This document shows positions 5,361 through 5,376 of a DNA stretch of 5,376 bases, one piece after another. The DNA lies in contig JBELHJ010000096.1 in NCBI GenBank assembly GCA_042091495.1, positions 1-5,376 on the forward strand. Direction: 5' to 3'. Source of the stretch: JBELHJ01 sp042091495 (GTDB lineage: Bacteria > Bacteroidota > Bacteroidia > Flavobacteriales > Flavobacteriaceae). Under the pieces are notes generated by a model that was not told the DNA's origin, ran no database searches, and worked only from the letters and a program-made list of their open reading frames with translations. The first letter of the stretch is position 1; every line of letters begins with the position of its first letter. The position numbers and the translations under genes were made by a program.

Positions 5361-5376
5361 TAGCGAGAGGGAGACT
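5361..5376 (-). tRNA. 3' end of a tRNA gene (partial, possibly tRNA-Met)
   Basis: The reverse complement of the last bases reads AGT-CTCCC-TCTCGCT-A. This fits the end of a T loop (A58 onward), the 3' strand of the T stem, the 3' strand of the acceptor stem and the discriminator A. CCA is not encoded, as is usual in Bacteroidetes. An intrinsic terminator follows directly, in the expected direction. The anticodon is outside the window; a methionine tRNA is suggested only from memory of similar flavobacterial ends. Confidence 0.65.

Overview
The window is AT-rich and looks like a member of the Bacteroidetes, most likely a flavobacterium. The evidence is the export signals ending in A-Q or S-Q, A-rich start regions without a Shine-Dalgarno sequence, at least one promoter of the TTG-N18-TAnnTTTG type, and proteins typical of that group. 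This is a reading from sequence style, not from a marker gene.

Layout, left to right. Bases 1-64 are the last codons of a gene read on the + strand, ending in TAG at 62-64. Its tail (T-Y-L-R-G-L-E...) resembles the end of a Bacteroidetes tyrosine recombinase just around the catalytic Tyr, but so little is present that this is a hypothesis. The same 3' end recurs at 2470-2532: same frame, same stop, 59 of 63 bases identical, and similarity ends exactly at the stop codon. Between the two copies lies a cassette-like unit with three minus-strand genes, transcribed right to left: a 111-residue protein of the 7(1) septoil knot type with six SQFDA repeats, a 264-residue exported protein of unknown function, and a 385-residue exported protein with a C-terminal HELGH zinc-peptidase motif. 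To the right of the second copy are two more minus-strand genes: an exported DNA/RNA non-specific endonuclease with two C-terminal Cys3His motifs (TTG start), followed by an exported M48-type metallopeptidase with a TPR tail (BepA-like). Beyond these come a start-less reading frame that looks like a gene remnant, a strong intrinsic terminator, and the 3' end of a tRNA gene cut by the window edge.

How it fits together: all five complete genes lie antisense to the gene end at the left, and all five begin with a signal peptide, so the cargo acts in the periplasm, at the envelope or outside. The repeated gene end contains a short inverted repeat with the geometry of a tyrosine-recombinase core site. 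The simplest model is serial site-specific insertion into the 3' end of a gene, perhaps the integrase's own gene, with every insertion regenerating the reading frame and leaving a copy of the old end behind. That would make this an accumulating cassette array of exported proteins. The repeat is directly visible; the integrase identity and the mechanism are inference.
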